This document shows positions 38,557 to 49,364 of a stretch of DNA of 64,000 nt, piece after piece (the stretch's first letter is position 1; the number at the start of each line of letters is the position of its first letter). Both the position numbers and the translations under genes were made by a program. The notes under the pieces were generated by a model. The model had not been told where the DNA came from and ran no database searches. It saw only the letters and a list, made by a program, of their open reading frames with translations. Where the stretch lies: contig NZ_CP098740.1 in assembly GCF_026167665.1 (NCBI RefSeq), positions 4,774,001 to 4,838,000 of the forward strand. The letters are read 5' to 3'. The stretch is from Streptomyces drozdowiczii. Its GTDB lineage: Bacteria; Actinomycetota; Actinomycetes; Streptomycetales; Streptomycetaceae.

Positions 38557-40029
38557 CTACCCCACCGTGCGCGGCAGCCGCAGGCTCAGCGCCGTCGTCA
38601 GGGCGACCGCCGCCAGCTGGACGAGCAGCGTCACGATCAGGGCGTCCCGCATCCCCGACCCCGGCACCAGGGCCAGGAACAGCGAGCCGAGCGTCGCCAC
38701 GCCCAGGGACAGCGTCGCCTGCTGGGTCGTCGTCATCACACCGCCGCCCACCCCGGCCCGCTCCGGCGGTACGTCCGACAGGATGATGCGGAAGATGACC
38801 GGCAGCTGGAGGCCCTGGCCGAAACCGGCGACCGCCATGCCCGGCAGCAGCCCCGCCATGCCCAGGTCCGGCCAGCCCCGCCACACGGTCAGCGCGAGCA
38901 CCGCCACGCCCACCGCCTGGATCAGCCCGCCGGCCGTCACGACCCGGCTGCCGTACCGCCGCACCAGCCGGGGACCGGCCAGCGACGCCGCGAAGAAGGC
39001 CACCGCCATCGGGGCGATCGACAGGCCGGACCGCGCCGGGCCCAGCTCCAGGCCCTGCTGGAGCGCGACTGCGATCACGAACATGAAGCCGCCGAAGCCC
39101 ACCGAGAACGGCACCACCAGGAGGAGGCCGCGCCGCAGCGACTCCAGGCGCAGCAGGCTCGGCGGCACCAGCGGGATCAGCCCGCGCCGGTCCGCCCGCC
39201 GCTCCACCCGGTAGAACGCCGCCGCGGCGAACGGGAACAGCGCGAGGGACACCCAGGTCCACAGCGGCCAGCCCGCCGCCCGGCCCTCGGTGAGCGGGGC
39301 CAGCAGCGTCAGCAGCGACACCGCGAGCAGCAGCGTGCCCGGTACGTCGATGGGCGCCGGCCGGTCCGCCCGCGTCTCCGGGACCGCGCGCGCCGCCAGC
39401 ACCAGGCCGATCGCCGCGACGGGCACGTTGACCAGGAACACCGACCGCCAGCCCGCGCTCTCGCCGAACACCGAGGAGAGCGGCGCGGCGGCGACCAGCG
39501 CCCCGCCCAGGATCTGGCCCGCGACCATGGCGAGCCCGGCCGTCGCCCCGTACAGGCTCATCGCCCGGGCCCTGCGGTGGCCGGAGGTGGCCGCCTGGAT
39601 GGTGGCGAGGACCTGCGGCAGCATCAGCGCGGCCGCCGCCCCCTGGGCCACCCGCGCCCCGACCAGGGTCCAGGCGGTCGGGGCGAGCCCGCAGGCCAAC
39701 GAGGTGAGCCCGAAGGCCGCGATGCCGGCCAGGAAGAGCCGGCGCCGCCCCGCCATGTCCCCGAGCCGCCCGCCGAGGACCAGCAGTACGGCGTAGGCGA
39801 GGCCGTAGCCCGCGACGACCAGTTCCAGCAGGGCCGGGCCCGCCGCCAGATCGTGGTCGATGGTGGGCAGGGCCACGTTGACGATGAAGAAGTCGATCAG
39901 AGGGAGGGCCGCGCCCAGCAGCACGGTGAACAGTCCCAGCGTGCCGAGCACCGGGGCGGGATGGTCGTGCCGCACCACCGGCGGGGTGGTGGCGCTTGCC
40001 GTTGACGTCCGTACAGAGGATTCACTCAC
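38557..40029 (-). CDS. MFS transporter, DHA2 type (drug:proton antiporter)
   Basis: A 490-residue protein with about 14 hydrophobic segments. PLIDFFIVNVALPTIDHDL is the typical first helix with its conserved aspartate, and GGRLGDMAGRRRLFL is the loop 2-3 motif. Members expel antibiotics or dyes. GTG 40029 start. It is divergent from an MmyB-like regulator, and paired palindromes in the shared promoter region suggest that this regulator controls it. Confidence 0.85.
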   Translation of the reverse strand: MSESSVRTSTASATTPPVVRHDHPAPVLGTLGLFTVLLGAALPLIDFFIVNVALPTIDHDLAAGPALLELVVAGYGLAYAVLLVLGGRLGDMAGRRRLFLAGIAAFGLTSLACGLAPTAWTLVGARVAQGAAAALMLPQVLATIQAATSGHRRARAMSLYGATAGLAMVAGQILGGALVAAAPLSSVFGESAGWRSVFLVNVPVAAIGLVLAARAVPETRADRPAPIDVPGTLLLAVSLLTLLAPLTEGRAAGWPLWTWVSLALFPFAAAAFYRVERRADRRGLIPLVPPSLLRLESLRRGLLLVVPFSVGFGGFMFVIAVALQQGLELGPARSGLSIAPMAVAFFAASLAGPRLVRRYGSRVVTAGGLIQAVGVAVLALTVWRGWPDLGMAGLLPGMAVAGFGQGLQLPVIFRIILSDVPPERAGVGGGVMTTTQQATLSLGVATLGSLFLALVPGSGMRDALIVTLLVQLAAVALTTALSLRLPRTVG

Positions 40030-40056
40030 GCCACCGACGATCGCGCCGCGCGCAGC

Positions 40057-40066
40057 CTGGTACCAG
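40057..40066. promoter_or_regulatory. Operator-like palindrome 1
   Basis: CTGGTACCAG, perfect. Its centre is 25 bp from the centre of palindrome 2. Confidence 0.55.
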
Positions 40067-40079
40067 AGTGTCCTTATCC

Positions 40080-40093
40080 TGGTACAAGTACCA
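40080..40093. promoter_or_regulatory. Operator-like palindrome 2
   Basis: TGGTAC-AA-GTACCA, perfect 6-bp arms sharing the TGGTAC half-site with palindrome 1. It lies in the AT-rich part between the divergent starts. Confidence 0.6.
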
Positions 40094-40141
40094 CCAGGCA
40101 CCGGCCGCCCGGGGCCCGCACCGGCCCCGCACCCTGGAGGA

Positions 40142-41032
40142 ATGACGACGATGGCGACGCCCCTGACGCAGCCGGCCGCTCCCGGCGGGAGCGAGCCCGA
40201 CATCCGGCGGCACGAGCTCGCGAACTTCCTGCGCAGCCGCCGCGAACGGATCACCCCCGAGCAGGTCGGCCTCGTCCGGGGCCGCCGCCGGCGCACCCCG
40301 GGGCTGCGCCGCGAGGAGGTCGCCCAGCTCTCCGCCGTCGGCGTCACCTGGTACACCTGGCTCGAACAGGCCCGGGACATCCAGGTCTCGCCCCAGGTCC
40401 TCGACGCCCTCGCCCGCGCCCTGCTCCTGGACCGCAGCGAGCGCAGCCATCTCTTCTCGCTCGCCGCGGCCATCGACCCGGCCCCCGGCACGGACTGCCC
40501 GCACGTCACCCCGGCGCTGCGGACGATGCTGCGGCAGCTGGAGCCGATCCCCGCCTGCGTGCAGAACAGCCGCTACGACATCCTCGCCCACAACCGGACG
40601 TACGGGCGGCTGCTCTGCGACCTGGAGGAGGTCGCGCCCGAGGACCGCAACGTGATGCTGCTCGCCCACACCAACGAGCAGTGGCGGGCCTCCGTCATGG
40701 ACACCGCCGAGGTGACGCGCTACATCACCGCCAAGTTCCGCGCGGCGATGGCGGAGCACCTGGCCGAGCCCGCCTGGAAGGAGCTGCTGGGGCGCCTGGA
40801 GGCGGCCTCCGAGGAGTTCCGCGAGAACTGGGCCCGGCACGAGGTCGTCGGGGCGGGCAGCCGGGCCAAGGTCTTCCGCAACGCCTGGGTGGGGCTGCTC
40901 CGGGTGGAGGCCACCGACCTCTGGCTCGGCCCCTCGGCCGGACCGCGCCTGGTCAGCTACGCGCCCCGGGACGACGAGACGTACGAGCGGCTGGCCCGCC
41001 TTCAGGAACTGGTGCGGGCCGCCGAGGACTGA
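40142..41032 (+). CDS. XRE-family regulator with MmyB-like ligand-binding domain
   Basis: A 296-residue regulator. The helix-turn-helix spans about 25-85 (LANFLRSRRERITPEQVGL, TPGLRREEVAQLSAVGVTWYTWLEQ), the typical start of the Streptomyces MmyB-type family. The C-terminal domain (about 110-270) has the PAS-like MmyB fold thought to bind a fatty acid or other small ligand. GGAGGA lies right before ATG 40142; an alternative ATG is 40151. It is divergent from an MFS exporter. Its 3' end overlaps the end of the next MFS gene by 31 nt. Confidence 0.88.
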   Translation: MTTMATPLTQPAAPGGSEPDIRRHELANFLRSRRERITPEQVGLVRGRRRRTPGLRREEVAQLSAVGVTWYTWLEQARDIQVSPQVLDALARALLLDRSERSHLFSLAAAIDPAPGTDCPHVTPALRTMLRQLEPIPACVQNSRYDILAHNRTYGRLLCDLEEVAPEDRNVMLLAHTNEQWRASVMDTAEVTRYITAKFRAAMAEHLAEPAWKELLGRLEAASEEFRENWARHEVVGAGSRAKVFRNAWVGLLRVEATDLWLGPSAGPRLVSYAPRDDETYERLARLQELVRAAED

Positions 41033-42471
41033 GCGACCGGGCCCCCGGCCACCGGTTCCGCCAGCCGCTCCGCCGTCCGGCGGGCGGTGGACCGGGCCCA
41101 GCGGCCGCTGCTCAGGGCGCCGATCAGCAGGACGGCGAGGCCGCAGCCGGTGACGATCCACCAGCCGGGCCGGCTCGCCGCCACGAAGCCGTCCGAGCCG
41201 CCCGGGTCCGCCATGCCCGCCGCCAGGACCGCGCCGATCACGGCGACCCCGAGGGTCTGCCCGATCTGCCGGCTGGTGGAGGCGACCGCGGCCGCCACGC
41301 CCGCCTGGGAGCGGGGCATGCCGGAGACCGCGGTGTTGGTGATGGGCGCGTTCACCGAGCCGAAGCCCAGGCCGAACAGGACGTACGCGGCGAACATCGA
41401 GACCGTCCCGGTCTCCGCGTCGAACGCCGCCAGCATCAGCCCGCTCACCGCCATCGCACCGCCCGCGATCAGCAGCGGGATGCGCGGCCCGCGGCTGGCC
41501 ACGAGCCGCCCGGACAGTGGCGAGAGCAGGCACACCACGGCCGCCATGGGCAGCGTGTAGAGCCCGGCGTCCAGCGCGCTCAGGCCCCGGACGTCCTGGA
41601 GGTAGAGCGTGTTGAGGAAGAGGAAGCCGCCGAGCGCGGCGAAGGCGCTGACCGCGATGACCGTGGCCCCGCTGAACGGCACGCTGTGGAAGAACCGCAG
41701 ATCGATCAGCGGATCGGCGCGCCGGGGCTCGTACACCAGCAGCCCCGCGAGGGCCGCCGCCGCGAGCCCCGCGAAGAGCAGGATCTCGGCGGAGGCCCAC
41801 CCCTTCTGCGGGGCCTCGATGATCGCGTACGTCAGCGAGCCCAGCAGCGTGATCACCAGGAGCTGGCCCAGCGGGTCCGGGCGGCGGGCCCGGTGGGCGC
41901 GCGACTCGGGGACGTAACGCCAGGTCAGCAGCAGGGCGGCGAGGCCCACCGGGAGGTTGACCCAGAAGATCGAGCGCCAGCCGACCGAGTCGACGAGGCC
42001 GCCGCCGACCACCGGACCGGCCGCCATCGAGATGCCGACGACCCCGCCCCAGACCCCGATGGCGCGGGCACGCTCGCGGGGGTCGGTGAAGGTGTTGGTG
42101 ATGATCGACATCGCGACCGGGTTGAGCATCGAGCCGCCCACGGCCTGCACCATCCGGAAGGCGATCAGCGCCTCCAGACTCGGCGCCAGCGAGCAGAGCG
42201 CCGAGCCCAGCGTGAACAGCACCAGGCCCGCCATGAAGACCTTCCGCCGGCCGATCCGGTCGGCGGTGGACCCGGCGAGCATCAGCAGGGAGGCGAGGAC
42301 GAGCGTGTACGCGTCGATCGTCCACTGCATCCCCGCGACGCTCGCGTCCAGGTCCTGGCGCATGGCGGGCAGGGCGACATTCAGGGCGGTGGTGTCGAGG
42401 CTGACGATCAGCAGGCTCATGCAGCAGATCGCCAGCACCAGCATCCGCCGTCGGTGGCTGAGCTCAGGCAT
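41002..42471 (-). CDS. MFS transporter, DHA2 / EmrB-QacA type
   Basis: A 489-residue protein with about 14 membrane segments. MLVLAICCMSLLIVSLDTTALNVALPAMRQDL and ADRIGRRKVFMAGLVLF are the helix 1 and loop 2-3 motifs; VGGSMLNPVAMSIITNTF and FWVNLPVG are DHA2 signatures. Likely a multidrug or antibiotic exporter. A promoter for it sits 4 nt beyond the bla stop codon. The two genes are on the same strand, exporter after beta-lactamase, which hints at a resistance pair; that is inference. Confidence 0.86.
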   Translation of the reverse strand: MPELSHRRRMLVLAICCMSLLIVSLDTTALNVALPAMRQDLDASVAGMQWTIDAYTLVLASLLMLAGSTADRIGRRKVFMAGLVLFTLGSALCSLAPSLEALIAFRMVQAVGGSMLNPVAMSIITNTFTDPRERARAIGVWGGVVGISMAAGPVVGGGLVDSVGWRSIFWVNLPVGLAALLLTWRYVPESRAHRARRPDPLGQLLVITLLGSLTYAIIEAPQKGWASAEILLFAGLAAAALAGLLVYEPRRADPLIDLRFFHSVPFSGATVIAVSAFAALGGFLFLNTLYLQDVRGLSALDAGLYTLPMAAVVCLLSPLSGRLVASRGPRIPLLIAGGAMAVSGLMLAAFDAETGTVSMFAAYVLFGLGFGSVNAPITNTAVSGMPRSQAGVAAAVASTSRQIGQTLGVAVIGAVLAAGMADPGGSDGFVAASRPGWWIVTGCGLAVLLIGALSSGRWARSTARRTAERLAEPVAGGPVAQSSAARTSS

Positions 42472-42477
42472 CCATCG

Positions 42478-42483
42478 ATAGTA
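42478..42483 (-). promoter_or_regulatory. -10 element, leaderless MFS gene
   Basis: Minus-strand TACTAT, 6 nt before ATG 42471. Confidence 0.6.
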
Positions 42484-42486
42484 CGC

Positions 42487-43406
42487 CTAACTAACGACTG
42501 CCGCCGCCAGGGCCTTCGCCACGTCCCGCACCAGCGGATGGTCCCCGCCGCGCCGGACGGGCCCGCCGGCTTCGACGTCAGCACCGCGAGGACCACGGGA
42601 GCCCCCTCCCGCGTCCACGCGACGCCCACGTCGTTGCACGAGCCGTACGAGCCGCCGCCCGTCTTGTCGGCGACCGTCCACTCCGGCGGCAGCCCGGCCC
42701 GGAACCGCGTATCGCTCGTCCGGCAGTTCAGCAGCCAGTGGGTCAGCAGCGCGCGGTCCCGGCGCTCCAGCGCGTCCCCCAGGACCAGCCGGGCGTAGTC
42801 GCGGGCGAGCGCGGACGGGGTCGTGGTGTCCGTGACCCGGCCCGGCTCGGCGGTGTTCAGCTCGGGCTCCCAGCGGTCCAGCCGGGTCACGCGGTCGCCC
42901 AGCGAGCGGGCGAAGCGGGTGACCGCCTGCGGGCCGCCCAGCTCGCGCAGCAGCAGATTGCCCGCGGTGTTGTCGCTGTCGCAGATCGCGGCGTCGCAGA
43001 GCCGGGCGACGCTCAGCCCGCTCGCGATGCTCTCCGCGGTGTCCGTGACCGGCGAGTCGGAGACGCAGTCCGCCTTCGTGTAATGGATCACCTTCTCCAG
43101 GACCTCGCCGTCCCGGTCCAGGTCCCGCAGGACGGTCGCCGCGGCGAGCGTCTTGAACGTGGACAGCATCGGGAAGCGCTCGTCCGCCCGGTGCCGCACC
43201 GCGACCCCGGTCGCCACGTTGTACGCGAACGCGCCGACGCGGGCGCCGTGAAGCCGCTCCAGCTCGCGCAGCCGGGCCGTCGTGGACCCGGCCGCCGCGC
43301 GGGCGGTGCCCGCCGTACCGAGGAGCAGCGCCCCGGCGCCGCCGAGCGCGAGCAGCCCGCGACGGCTGGGGGAGCCGAGCGTTAAGCGGGCAGAGGTCGT
43401 CGTCAT
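42487..43406 (-). CDS. Class A beta-lactamase, Tat-exported, C-terminal frameshift (probable sequence error)
   Basis: About 306 residues when corrected. All catalytic motifs are present: S82-T-F-K85, S144-D-N146, E180 in EPELN, and K248-T-G250. The signal peptide has SRRGLLALGGAG, a twin-arginine type, and ends in ARAAAG. Codon 8 is TTA (43385-43383), so bldA is needed. Near the 3' end the C-run 42543-42546 (G-run on the coding strand) is one base short: the raw frame runs on to 42417, while adding one base gives DHPLVRDVAKALAAAVVS and a stop at 42487. Hydrolyses beta-lactams outside the cell. Confidence 0.9.
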
Positions 43407-43536
43407 GAGCTTCGTCTCCTTCGTGGGCCGGCCCGTCGCCGGAATCCCCACGCTACGGCGGGGGTCCGGCAACGCCGCCCTCTTTCCCCCGCCCCGGCGG
43501 GGCGCGACGCCCTGGGGAGCAGTCATCGGCGTACGG

Positions 43537-43542
43537 GACAAT
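43537..43542 (+). promoter_or_regulatory. -10 element, leaderless dusB
   Basis: GACAAT ends 6 nt before ATG 43549. No ribosome binding site. Confidence 0.55.
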
Positions 43543-43548
43543 GGGGCC

Positions 43549-44697
43549 ATGACCACGCTCGCCCCCTCGCCCCCGCTGCTCCGCATCGGCCCGCACACCG
43601 TGCAGCCGCCGGTGGTCCTCGCGCCCATGGCCGGCATCACCAACGCCCCCTTCCGCACGCTGTGCCGGGAGTTCTCGGGCGGCAAGGGCCTCTTCGTCAG
43701 CGAGATGATCACGACGAGGGCCCTGGTCGAGCGCAACGAGAAGACCATGCAGCTCATCCACTTCGACGCGACCGAGACCCCGCGCTCGATCCAGCTGTAC
43801 GGAGTGGACCCCGAGACGGTCGGCAAGGCGGTCAGCATGATCGTCGACGAGAACCTCGCCGACCACATCGACCTCAACTTCGGCTGCCCGGTCCCCAAGG
43901 TCACCCGCAAGGGCGGCGGCTCGGCCCTGCCGTACAAGCGACCGCTGCTGCGCGCGATCCTGCACGAGGCGGTCTCCCGGGCCGGGGACCTGCCCGTCAC
44001 GATCAAGATGCGCAAGGGCATCGACGACGACCACCTGACCTATCTCGACGCCGGCCGGATCGCCGTCGAGGAGGGCGTCACGGCGGTCGCCCTGCACGGC
44101 AGGACCACCGCCCAGCACTACGGCGGCACCGCCGACTGGGACGCCATCGCCCGCCTCAAGGAGCACGTCCCGGAGATCCCGGTGCTCGGCAACGGCGACA
44201 TCTGGTGCGCGGACGACGCCCTGCGCATGATGCGCGAGACCGGCTGCGACGGCGTGGTCGTGGGGCGCGGCTGCCTGGGCCGCCCCTGGCTCTTCGGCGA
44301 CCTGGTCAGCGCGTTCGAGGGTACGGAGACGAGGCAGGCGCCCACGCTGCGCACCGTGGCCGACGTCATGCTGCGCCACGCGACGCTGCTGGGGGAGTGG
44401 ATCGGCGACGAGGCGCGGGGCGTGATCGACTTCCGCAAGCACGTCGCCTGGTACCTCAAGGGCTTCGCGGTGGGCTCCGAGATGCGCAAGAAGCTGGCGA
44501 TCACCTCCTCGTTGGAGGAGCTGGGCTCCCAGCTCCAGGAGCTGGACCTCGACCAGCCCTGGCCGGACGGCGCCGACGGCCCGCGCGGGCGCACCTCGGG
44601 CAACAACCGGGTGGCCCTCCCGGACGGCTGGCTGAAGGACCCGTACGACTGCGCGGGCGTCGCCGCCGACGCGGAGCTGGACACCTCCGGAGGCTGA
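43549..44697 (+). CDS. dusB: tRNA dihydrouridine synthase (DusB type)
   Basis: A 382-residue FMN enzyme that reduces uridine in the tRNA D-loop. Family marks are VLAPMAGITNAPFRTLCREF, SIQLYGVDPE, DLNFGCPVPKVTRKGGGSAL (the catalytic Cys in NFGCP) and GVVVGRGCLGRPWLF. The C-terminal helical domain is followed by an acidic tail. It ends at a factor-independent terminator. Confidence 0.94.
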   Translation: MTTLAPSPPLLRIGPHTVQPPVVLAPMAGITNAPFRTLCREFSGGKGLFVSEMITTRALVERNEKTMQLIHFDATETPRSIQLYGVDPETVGKAVSMIVDENLADHIDLNFGCPVPKVTRKGGGSALPYKRPLLRAILHEAVSRAGDLPVTIKMRKGIDDDHLTYLDAGRIAVEEGVTAVALHGRTTAQHYGGTADWDAIARLKEHVPEIPVLGNGDIWCADDALRMMRETGCDGVVVGRGCLGRPWLFGDLVSAFEGTETRQAPTLRTVADVMLRHATLLGEWIGDEARGVIDFRKHVAWYLKGFAVGSEMRKKLAITSSLEELGSQLQELDLDQPWPDGADGPRGRTSGNNRVALPDGWLKDPYDCAGVAADAELDTSGG

Positions 44698-44712
44698 GCC
44701 GACGGTCGTCGA

Positions 44713-44747
44713 TATGGGGGCACTGCGTGCCCCCCATACGTATTTTT
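44713..44747 (+). terminator. dusB terminator with T-run
   Basis: TATGGGGGCAC (44713-44723), TGC loop, GTGCCCCCCATA (44727-44738, one bulge), then CGTATTTTT. It is the clearest intrinsic terminator in the window. Confidence 0.88.
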
Positions 44748-44816
44748 GCTCATCTGAGCGGTGGTCCTATCGAGTGATTCTCGCCACCTTGAGACGTGTG
44801 GCGCTCAGATGAGCGC
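44748..44816. promoter_or_regulatory. Paired palindromes upstream of ppdK
   Basis: GCTCA-TC-TGAGC (44748-44759) and GCGCTCA-GA-TGAGCGC (44801-44816). Centres are 55 bp apart, about five helical turns. Together they also form a 13-bp inverted repeat. Likely regulator sites; factor unknown. Confidence 0.5.
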
Positions 44817-44844
44817 AAAAAGCAGGGCTGCACTTCTCAAAGGG

Positions 44845-44859
44845 TGGCACTGAGTGCCA
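44845..44859. promoter_or_regulatory. 15-bp perfect palindrome
   Basis: TGGCACT-G-AGTGCCA. The half-site resembles a CIRCE arm, but the spacing is 1 rather than 9, so it is not a CIRCE site. Confidence 0.45.
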
Positions 44860-45065
44860 GGTGTCCGTACTTTGATCGATCGACGCTTCGGTCACTTTCG
44901 GCCACCGAATCACGACTTCCGATGTGCGCTGCGTGATCCTGTGTACGACTCCTGAATGCACGATTCCGGATGGCTCCCGGGCGGCCGACTTTCGATCTGC
45001 TGGCGGACGGGTGGTTACGGCCGTACGACGCGCAAGTGGACGTACCCAGGCACCTTCGATCTGGG

Positions 45066-45071
45066 TATGTT
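45066..45071 (+). promoter_or_regulatory. ppdK -10 element
   Basis: TATGTT, 44 nt before GTG 45116. GAGGAG (45102-45107) is the ribosome binding site. Confidence 0.5.
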
Positions 45072-45115
45072 CCTCGCCGTCAGGGCAGCCACCGCGTCTT
45101 CGAGGAGTCGAGACC

Positions 45116-47827
<2,712 letters not shown>

Positions 47828-47841
47828 CGCGGCATTCCTGA

Positions 47842-47874
47842 GACGGTGGCACCCTGTGCGGGGGTGCCACCGTC
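47842..47874 (+). terminator. ppdK terminator
   Basis: Perfect 13-bp stem GACGGTGGCACCC (47842-47854) with GGGTGCCACCGTC (47862-47874), 7-nt loop, then TTGT. Confidence 0.88.
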
Positions 47875-48263
47875 TTGTCATGTGGGACGGCATCCCCGCA
47901 CAACGTTGTCATGCTCCGGTAAATAGGCGCCCAGCGCCCATTGCTTCGTTTAATACGCAAAGAAATCGAGTTGAACGGACCGGGGTGCGGCCCGTGGATC
48001 CCCATCCACGGGCCGCACCCGGCTTACCCCCATCGAGTGCGGAGCCGCACCATTGCCAACCGCCGCCGAACGAGCAAAACCCCCCACGGCCTTCACTCGC
48101 TCTTCCGGTGGCTCCGGATTCGCACCCGACGCCGTACAGCTTTTCGTCCGGCGGGCGGTCCGGGCGAGGCGTTTCACCTCTGGCCGAAACCCCGTGGTGA
48201 CGTGCTGTTACGATTCGCATACTCTTGCGAGGGGGAATTGCAGGTGCAAGGGGTGGGAGTTCG
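47875..48263. other. 389-bp intergenic region after ppdK, with a long hairpin
   Basis: No convincing gene. It is AT-richer around 47915-47975 (GTAAATAGG, TTTAATACGC) and holds a 17-bp perfect hairpin at 47983-48020. Possible -10 boxes TAATAC (about 47951) and CATACT (about 48218) were seen, but no -35 could be paired. A small RNA ending in the hairpin is possible. Confidence 0.4.
47983..48020. terminator. 17-bp perfect hairpin
   Basis: GGGTGCGGCCCGTGGAT, CCCC loop, ATCCACGGGCCGCACCC. It lies 108 bp beyond the ppdK terminator, so it probably ends another transcript from either strand. Confidence 0.5.
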
Positions 48264-49250
48264 GTGCTGCGTATCCATGTCTCCGGATGGGACCTTTCCA
48301 GGGTGCGGATGGCCTCCGGGCCGGACGCGCTGTGGGAGACCATTCTCAGCTTTCACCGGCTGAGGGACCGGAGGGCTTCCGCGGTCTTCGGGAAATGGCG
48401 CACCGAAACCCGCCCACGGTTGAGCGGTGAAGTACGCCTGCTGTCCGCGGTGGTCCCGCAGCGCGGATATTTCCCCGACTTCCTGACGCCTTCTCAGGAA
48501 AGCGCCGAACCGCTCGGACCCGACGCCGGAATGGAAGCCGTGCGCGCCACTCCGCCCGAGCGCCTGCGCGCCGAGATCGCCCTCCTCGGGGACCCCGGCG
48601 CGAGGCACGCCGCCCGCCTCGACCCCCTGCGCGAGGGCGGCGCCGAGCCCCTGGCCCGTCTCGTCGCCGCCTTACGGGACTACCACCGCGCCGCCGTCGA
48701 GCCGTACTGGCCGCACATCCGCTCCGCCGTCGAGGCCGACCGGGCGATCCGGGGCCGCGCCCTCCTGGACGGCGGCACCGACGAACTGCTCGCCTCGCTG
48801 CCCCCGGTCATCCGCTGGCGGGCGCCCGTCCTGGAGGCGGACTACCCCGTGGACCGCGACCTCCACCTGGACGGGCGCGGACTGCTCCTCCAGCCGTCCT
48901 ACTTCTGCCGGGGGACCCCCGTCGTCCTGCGCGACCCCCTGCTCCCGCCCGTCCTGGTCTACCCGGTCGCCCATCGCGCGGCGCCCGCCTTCGCCGACCC
49001 GGGCCCCTCGCTCGGCCGGCTCCTCGGGCAGACCCGCTCCACGGTCCTGCGGGCCATCGGCGACGGCTGCACCACCAGCGAACTGGCCCGGCGCGCCGGG
49101 GTCTCCCTCGCCTCGGCCAGCCAGCACGCCTGCGTCCTGCGGGAGGCGGGGCTCGTCCACACCCTGCGGCACGGCAGCTCCGTCCAGCACACCCTGACGC
49201 CGCTGGGCGGCTCGCTGCTGAGGGGCGGGGCGCCGGTCGCGGTCTCGTGA
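48264..49250 (+). CDS. ArsR-family winged-helix regulator (DUF5937-type N-terminal domain)
   Basis: A 328-residue protein. The C-terminal 90 residues are an ArsR-type winged helix (TRSTVLRAIGDGCTTSELARRAGVSLASASQHACVLREAGLVHTLRHGSSVQHTLTPLGGSLL). The rest resembles the DUF5937 domain found with it in Streptomyces. No metal-binding cysteine motif is seen, so it is probably not a metal sensor. GTG 48264 start with GGGAG close upstream. Codon 137 is TTA (48672-48674), a rare leucine codon that would tie its synthesis to bldA and thus to development. Confidence 0.78.
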   Translation: MLRIHVSGWDLSRVRMASGPDALWETILSFHRLRDRRASAVFGKWRTETRPRLSGEVRLLSAVVPQRGYFPDFLTPSQESAEPLGPDAGMEAVRATPPERLRAEIALLGDPGARHAARLDPLREGGAEPLARLVAALRDYHRAAVEPYWPHIRSAVEADRAIRGRALLDGGTDELLASLPPVIRWRAPVLEADYPVDRDLHLDGRGLLLQPSYFCRGTPVVLRDPLLPPVLVYPVAHRAAPAFADPGPSLGRLLGQTRSTVLRAIGDGCTTSELARRAGVSLASASQHACVLREAGLVHTLRHGSSVQHTLTPLGGSLLRGGAPVAVS

Positions 49251-49364
49251 GGTGCCCCGTACGGAAAGGATCCGCGGCCCGCACCGATGAGTTCCCGGCG
49301 GCCCCGGCGTCTACCAGTCGAGAAGACGCACACGGAACCAGAGCACCGAGAGAGCGAGACGGCC

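Larger units (their letters stand above)
44698..45115. other. 418-bp intergenic region upstream of ppdK
   Basis: No gene is seen. From left to right it holds the dusB terminator, two palindromes with the same GCTCA/TGAGC core 55 bp apart, a 15-bp perfect palindrome (44845-44859), GATCGATC, a repeated TTCGATCTG, and the ppdK -10 and ribosome binding site. GC content is visibly lower than in the genes. Confidence 0.6.

Noticed and set aside
44845..44859. A second CIRCE element upstream of ppdK
   Set aside because: The arms resemble CIRCE but the spacer is 1 nt instead of 9, so HrcA is not expected to bind.
44924..45115. N-terminal extension of ppdK from an upstream in-frame start
   Set aside because: The extension lies upstream of the -10 TATGTT and lacks similarity to PPDK; GTG 45116 has a good ribosome binding site.
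47941..48430. Small plus-strand ORFs (up to 140 codons) in the gap after ppdK
   Set aside because: No ribosome binding site, they run through the long hairpin, and their frames conflict with the recognised ArsR gene.
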